Shown here: one piece after another, positions 58,074 to 64,000 of the stretch | Layout of the letters: each line of letters begins with the position of its first letter | Position numbering within the stretch: position 1 is the first letter of the stretch | The notes under the pieces: model-generated | Database searches by the model: none | Seen by the model: the letters and a program-made list of their open reading frames with translations, nothing else | Told to the model about the DNA's origin: nothing | Made by a program: the position numbers and the translations under genes | Origin: Cryphonectria parasitica EP155 | Taxonomy: Eukaryota; Ascomycota; Sordariomycetes; Diaporthales; Cryphonectriaceae | Length of the DNA stretch: 64,000 bases | Direction of reading: 5' to 3' | Assembly: GCF_011745365.1 (NCBI RefSeq) | Contig: NW_024468914.1 | Coordinates: 2,130,001 to 2,194,000 of the forward strand

Positions 58074-59431
58074 TGTGTTGCCGGTCGCCCGCGAGGTGAG
58101 CGAGCACAGAAAATTCGTACCAATGAGGCTCGGAGGCACCTCAAGTAGGCTCCCAAAGGCAATTTAGACACAATACTTGCGATATGCTCAGCAGAGACAC
58201 GCGAGAAGAGGTACTTGGTCGTAGTATTATAGAAGTGTTTTCATTGCAGATTCCAAGAGAAAGACAAAGCTGTTCAGTTGGCGATGACAACCTCGCTTTC
58301 ACCGTCACGTGCCTATTTCACACAGACTCAGATGACTCAAAGGAGATGATGATACACGCAGCAGACTCGGAAGAAGTGACCGTCTGGCCTTGGGCAAGAA
58401 GGCTGGCAAACAAATTTCGGCAAAGGGAGACACAGGCGCGCAAATGAGCAAAGACCCACCCGGCTGCGGTGTACACGAGACGATGTCAAGCAATCAAGGA
58501 GTAAATCCCGATCGTTTGCACCGTGAGCGCCGCGAAGTCGGTGAGGACTGACTCTTTTGCAAGGGCCGATGGTGGAGACACGACCCGTTTCCCCGGAAAT
58601 CCCCAAGTCGCTTCTCAGGAAATTCTCCTCGCTCGAGTGAAGGGCGTGGCAGACATGCGTTATTCCCGGCCACATGACGGTGTCGGCAAGGGGATATGAT
58701 GCAGCGGCTTGTTAAACACGACAGTATTTCAATTTGTCGTTCTTTAGTGCCGGGACAAGCCGACCTCGGCGGCATTGACACTTGTGTGAACATGAATGGA
58801 CCGAGGTTGGGACCATTCGTGTTGGCAGACTCGTTTGGCTGATGAGTATCGCACTACTGACATGAAAGTTGAGGATGGTCTATTGACCGATGGTGAGATA
58901 GTTGTCCTCTTCCAGCGGGTGAGCGCCATTGACAAAGGTCCTTGTATCATGACGGATACCTCAACGCAGCACGACGCTGTAGAGGCTCTTGCGAGTCAAA
59001 ATAGACTGGACATGTCAGCCATTGATAGCAGAAATGCCATCCTCAACAATCGTTTCTTCTCAAACTAATGGAAACAAAGTTGTTATTCGCCTTCTCATAT
59101 GGAGACTGACTTTGGGTGGAGACATGGGCTCTGCACAAGTAAAAACCTCGCAACCATCACAAAGACCTTGATTAGGATGCTGTAATTCCATCTCATCCAT
59201 CCATACTATGATCGTCCATCGATTTCTTCCGACAAAAATACATTAAGTTGGAATGAGACATCAACAAAATTCGTACCACAAGTGTACGCTCATCCGCCAA
59301 GTGAGATGACTTCCAAAAGCGCAAGATGAACACCAATTATCTCGAGTATGACGGTGATGCAAGACGCCGACCATGATCTCTAGAACTTGCTGACATCTCG
59401 TCATGAGAAACATATCGGTGACGCATGATCC
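58074..59431. other. Intergenic
   Basis: Promoter of the MFS gene and the 3' region of the next gene. No gene is supported; frames on both strands are short and lack family motifs. Confidence 0.5.
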
Positions 59432-62400
59432 TCACATACGGGCGTCGCGAATGCGTGAAAAGTCGTGGCGACGACTACGCTTTGAGACACCGTCTCGATC
59501 CTGAGAACGGCGGACATTAGCCTCGCAAGAAGAGTCGGTCCACGTGAACGTCAGGTCATCAGCCCACCACTTCTGTGGATGACCACCGGCGGTGACATCA
59601 AAAAGAAGTGAAGTGAGGTTGGTTAGTTCGCCGATTTGGTCCGCTTCCAGTAGACTTAGATCGCAATCCTCCTCAGCCGGGCAAGCCGATGTGGTAAATG
59701 TATGAGAAGAAGTAGTGATTTCAGTCTGTGTGTCGTTGTCCCAAGCGCGGCCTGTGAGATTAAAGTTGCAAGCGGCATCGTTCGAAGCACAACCGACACG
59801 GAAACTGATGAAGTTGAATGAGGAGGGATTGGCCTTGAGATCTCCAGCACCGACCTGTGCAACGTGCTGTTCATTCATTGGGCTTGAAAACTCGACCACG
59901 TGGGTTCCGGATGCTGCGTTGTAGGGACAGAGTGAAGCTGAAATGACTCTGAACCCATCAGACCAAGTAAGACCTGAATAGGAACCGTAGATAGGATTGG
60001 GCGACAAATCATCAAAAGTGATCAGGTCGTCAAACTTTGGTCCCGGTTAGCCAACCAAGATGAAACTAGCAGAGAATGAATAAACTCACGTCGAGCACCT
60101 TTTCACTCTGATCAGCAGGGTTGCCGCATGTGGCGGCTGTTGTAGGCCGTGGCCGGATGGTCTGTGCCTGGATGCCTGGAGAGTCCCGCGGCTTCAGCGT
60201 ACTAAGGGTCACAAGCGTTGTGAGCATGGCTGAAGGTGTGGATTGTGGCAGGCCCAGAGCAGTCTGCGACTGATCTAGCCCTCCTTGACCAGGACCTTCT
60301 CGGGATTGTTGTTGGCCTTCTTGAGATTGTCCCTGACCAGCTTGAGACTGAACTTGGGCGCCTTGAGATTGACCTTTGAAAGGGTTAGTCTGGTCTTATT
60401 GCACTGGCAGCAGCAGCTCATGCTCTCACGAAGACTGACCTTGCACGGATGGAGTCGTCCGGCCTTGGCCTTGGCCTTGACCTTGGCCTTGGCCTTGTCC
60501 TTGTCCTTGTCCCTGGGCGGTTCGGGTAGGAACAGCTTGACTTGCATGTCCTTGGCCGCCTTGGCTAACTTGACCACCTTGGCTTGGAGCACTCTGGCCG
60601 CCATGACCACCCTGGCCACTCTGGCCTCCTTGGCCACCCTGGGATTGTGGTGTTGGCTGAGCTGGTGCCGATTGATTCGGTCCGGCTGATCCTGTCTGGT
60701 TGGCAGTCGGAGCAGGTGTCATGCTGTTGGAGGTTGAGGACTGGCTATGACCACCTTGTGCTGGAGCGGACTGGCTATGGCCACCCTGGCCGCCCTGGCC
60801 ACCTTGCACTTGTGTTGGCTGAGCTGGTGCTGGTGCCGGCTGACTGGGTCCAGCCGCTGCGGTCTGGTTGGCAGTAGGAGCAAGAGTGGTGCTGTTGTTG
60901 AGAGCCGCGGACTGGCTGTGACCACCTTGTGCTGGGGCTGACTGGCTATGGCCGCCCTGGCCGCCCTGGGCTTGTGTCGGTTGAGCTGCTGTCGTCTGAT
61001 TGGCAGTCGGAATAGGCATAGTATTGTTGAGAGTCGCGGACTGGCCATGGCCACCTTGGGCTGGAGCTGGAGCTGTGCCATTGGGAGGAGCCGTGGGACC
61101 AGCTGGTTTGTAAGGGTCAGTCAGAAATAATGAAAAGCCACTTGGGAGAACAGTGAAGATAGTAGTATTTGTTGGCGCGGAAATTCCAGGAGGCCTGGTG
61201 ATGGATGACATACCGTGTCCAGAAATGGTCCCGTTGGCCGGAGCAGAGGTGGGAACTGTACCGTTGGTAGATGCCGTGGCGGATGCACCAGCATGGGATT
61301 GGGCTCCGGCTGGGGAGGTGGTGGGAGCTGTGAGATTACCTGACAACGTCGCGTTGGTTGGGAGAGGCAAGGCCAGAGTAGTTGAATTGAGTGGCACAAC
61401 CACACTTGTGGTGACCGAAGCAGTCCCATTTGTGGGCACTGGCAATGCCAAAGTGGTAGAGTTCAGAGGAAGCACGACGGTGGTGGATGTCGACGATGGT
61501 GATAAACTAGTCTCAGTTCCAGGGGGTAGGAACGGAGATCCAGTCCCATTGGTGGTCGGGACTGGCGACATGATAGTGGAAGAACCCGAGACCGGAGCCA
61601 GGAGTGTTGTGGAGTTGATAGGGATAAAGATGGTTGTCGCCACCGCTGTGCCATTCACGGTGATCGTCTCCACGCTGGCGGTCACAAGAGCGGATGATGA
61701 AGGAATGGATGGAGTCAAGGAGGTGATATTACCCGTGGGGAGAGGACCCACAAGAGTTGTGGTGTTGACGGGCACGATAATGCTAGTGGCTGCAGCGCTG
61801 CCGTTGATGGAGGCTGTCTCAAGGCTGGCAGTAATGGTGGTATTGACGGGGGGTGAAGGGAACGTGGTTGCAAAGCTAGTCGTGCCTGGTAAAGTTGGGG
61901 TGATGGTGGCCATGAATGGGGTAGTCGTGTTCGGGAATGGTGGAAGCACTGAGAAGATCATTAGTGACAGAGTTCACTTGTAATGGATAGGGGGACCACT
62001 GACCGGTGCCAGTGACAAAGACTGTGTTCACGGCTGTCACTGTTGAGACGGTGATCATCGACGTTCCAACACCCACTGGTGGGGTGTATGTGTATTCCGT
62101 GGTCATTGTCATAGTGGTCAAGGGAGCTCCATCAGCAGCCAGGACTGTGTATGTCATGACAACATCAGAAACTATCGGGGTCGGCGGCGCCAAAGGAACT
62201 TCGGTTGTGCCAGAAGAGACTGTCATAGTTTTCGTGACAGTCGAAGGTCCGGGCTCGGGGCCAACAGAGACCAGAGCAGTCGCCGTCATGGTAATGACCT
62301 CAGCTGGCGAGCTAGGTCCTCGCGGGATTGTAATTGTAAGGATCTCTGTGGTGGTCGATGACGAGGGAGGAGAAGTAGAGGTCAACACGATAGAAGATGT

Positions 62401-63355
62401 CTCGAAACCGTACGAGGTAATCTCAAAGGAGGAGCTGGTACCACTGGTGGGCGAGATGACTTCTGGGCTTGGGATAATGGTCTCCAAAGTCAAGGTAAAG
62501 CTAGCAGTGCTCGTCGAAGATGGATGCCCGACGCTCGGAAGAGTTGGTGTGCCACTTAGAAGAGTCATTGTAGTGCCTGCAGGAGTCATGCTGATTACAG
62601 GGGTGGCCACTGCACCCAGCGTCTCGATGACAGTATAAGTACTTGTCTCAATAACCTGCGGAGTGTACCCAGACGTAACAGTCGTGGTGAGCAAGAAGGT
62701 AGACACCACACCAGCCGCAGCCGGGACCACTGGGGTCTCGGGAGCCGAGATCGAAGTTGAAGAAATGGATCCGAAAGGGGAAGACACTGGAATCAGTAGC
62801 AATCTGTCAGTGGGAAAGTTGCAATACAACAGCAAAGAGCAGGGAATTAATGTGAGCAAATACCGACTTACCAGTAGAAAGAGGGACCACAGAGGTGGAC
62901 TCCGAGACAGAAACAGAAGCAGACACGTAAGAGGTGAAGGAGGGACTAGCAGGACCAGTCTCAGGGGCAGACCAAGGAAAGACCGTGACAGTCTCAAGAG
63001 CGACAGTCTCGGTGCTGACCATGCTCATGGCAGTGGCGCCGAGAGAGGTAGTAGGAACCTCAGCAGCACTGATGGTGATGTACACGGTGGCTGGAGCCTC
63101 TGCAGAGCAGGTGGCATCATCGCGACTGTCCAAAGAAACAAAACAACGTCAGTCACAATCTAGGTCTTGGTCGGTACTATGACGCAAACGCGTGTTGGTT
63201 TGCCAGAGAACTCTGTGCTGCCGCTGAATGCAATTTCGACTGGTAATGATAGCAAGGAGAGGATGTGTCTGACGGACTTACCCAGAGGGCACAGCGGCCG
63301 TGCTGACGAGCGAAGCCAGGGCCGCGAAGGCACCCAACGACGCAACCACACGCAT
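59432..63355 (-). CDS. Large secreted Ser/Thr-rich mucin-like protein with Gly-Gln repeats
   Basis: Six exons: 63355-63282, 63125-62872, 62786-62004, 61948-60440, 60373-60090 and 60034-59432. Introns are 156, 85, 55, 66 and 55 bases and phase closes exactly (1168 aa). A signal peptide starts the protein (MRVVASLGAFAALASLVSTA). Residues about 30-370 are Thr/Ser/Pro/Val-rich, followed by repeats of the form LPLNSTTLALP with many NxT sequons, then a Gly/Gln/His/Ser-rich part (AQGGQGGHSQSAPAQGG, and a (GQ)n run), and finally a globular Cys-containing domain of about 210 residues (FDDLITFDDLSPNPIYG ... SFRVGCASNDAACNFNLTG ... FTWTDSSCEANV), ending in dibasic sites. The last domain matches the globular C-terminal region I recall from other secreted fungal Ser/Thr-rich proteins. 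Cell-wall or matrix role is inferred; no GPI signal is seen. Confidence 0.85.
60461..60514 (-). repeat. (Gly-Gln)n hexanucleotide coding repeat
   Basis: Nine near-perfect 6-bp units (plus-strand GGCCTT and GTCCTT variants) encode alternating Gly-Gln in the exon above. Copy number is likely polymorphic. Confidence 0.85.
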
Positions 63356-64000
63356 ACTGAATGCTCTCAACAGCCAATGGGCGAGAAGAGATGCTTCGAC
63401 GCGAGTGCTGATGAGGTTTACGGAGTGACGGCCCGTGCGATGATCTTTCTTTGCGGTCAGCCAAAGAAAGGTAGATCTTTTCAAGAATAAAGAATGACGG
63501 TGTAGATTGCTCAGGCTGTGAAAGGAGGGAAAGTGTGAGATCGATGGAGGGTGGGATTGATCGATCGAAACGGTTGAGTGAAAGGACGAAGGAGATGGTG
63601 AAGAGGAAAGGGGAGAGGGAAAAGAGAGTTCCAAAGATACTTTAGACAAGAGGAATGAGTCAGACTGTTGAGAAGGAGAGTCGAAGGGGAAGGAACATGA
63701 CGATAAGATCCGCCGGAGGTTTCTGCCCAGCGAATGTCCAATGTCTAGGGAAGGAGGGAAGATTGAAGCAGGAGGTAATTGGTGGGCAGTGGGACGTCGA
63801 TGAAGAGGGAAGGGACGATGTCGTCCTTAGATCCGCGATGCAGGTGCAAGGATGTCTGCTGACCTTCCGGAGACACAGGGCTTCAAGGGAAAGTGAGCTG
63901 AGCTCCTGCTCCTGCTGTTACTCCTCGGAAGACCAATAACTGAAGTAGCTAGCCAGCCCTGATTGCATGAGCAATGACAGCAATCCGGGCAGTCTCTGAG
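63356..64000. promoter_or_regulatory. Upstream region of the mucin-like gene
   Basis: 645 bases to the window end, rich in GA on the plus strand (CT on the gene's strand), as is common in fungal leaders. No other gene is seen. Confidence 0.45.

Noticed and set aside
47810..63355. Secondary-metabolite gene cluster
   Set aside because: Transporter, esterase and glucosidase are present, but there is no synthase core, no cluster regulator, and strands and families do not fit a pathway.
1..64000. CRISPR array, rRNA, provirus or retrotransposon
   Set aside because: No spaced direct repeats, rRNA core sequences, reverse transcriptase or integrase motifs were seen.

Overview
This window is nuclear DNA of a filamentous ascomycete (Pezizomycotina, most likely Sordariomycetes; the class is inferred). 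The evidence is short introns of 47-180 bases with GT-AG ends, a large DNA polymerase epsilon gene, COX20, a HET-domain gene, a fungal-rhodopsin-type membrane protein, secreted GH3 and mucin-like proteins, and a decayed hAT transposon. Most intron boundaries below were derived by hand from splice sites plus frame continuity, and reading phase closes exactly in every multi-exon model.

Layout. 0.9-3.0 kb: FHA-like/kinase protein. 3.0-14.3 kb: a gene-poor stretch with one long Pro/Gln-rich gene (6.7-9.8 kb) carrying two in-frame minisatellites and flanked by several kb of pyrimidine-rich, microsatellite-rich noncoding DNA. 14.3-15.3 kb: an orphan basic protein. 17.3-20.9 kb: a hAT element with terminal inverted repeats, subterminal repeats and a transposase carrying two in-frame stops. 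21.9-23.3 kb: seven-helix membrane protein. 26.2-27.6 kb: SCP2/phytanoyl-CoA dioxygenase fusion. 28.8-44.4 kb: a gene-dense core segment (conserved nuclear-type protein, COX20, POL2, RRM-like protein, TDA3-like FAD oxidoreductase). 44.7-63.4 kb: accessory, cell-surface and nutrition-flavoured genes (HET protein, secreted beta-glucosidase, GGCT-like protein, tRNA-Tyr-like locus, carboxylesterase, monocarboxylate-type MFS transporter, large secreted Ser/Thr/Gln-rich protein).

The genes do not form an obvious pathway. The beta-glucosidase, esterase, transporter and secreted mucin-like protein would fit extracellular nutrient use, but they lie on mixed strands with separate promoters and there is no PKS, NRPS or terpene synthase core. 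COX20 and POL2 share a short head-to-head promoter. I found no CRISPR array, virus, rRNA or clearly new multi-gene system. The most unusual items are the repeat-bearing regulator-like gene in its noncoding island, the decayed hAT element sitting in what may be a broken gene, the degenerate tRNA-Tyr, and the SCP2-PhyH fusion.
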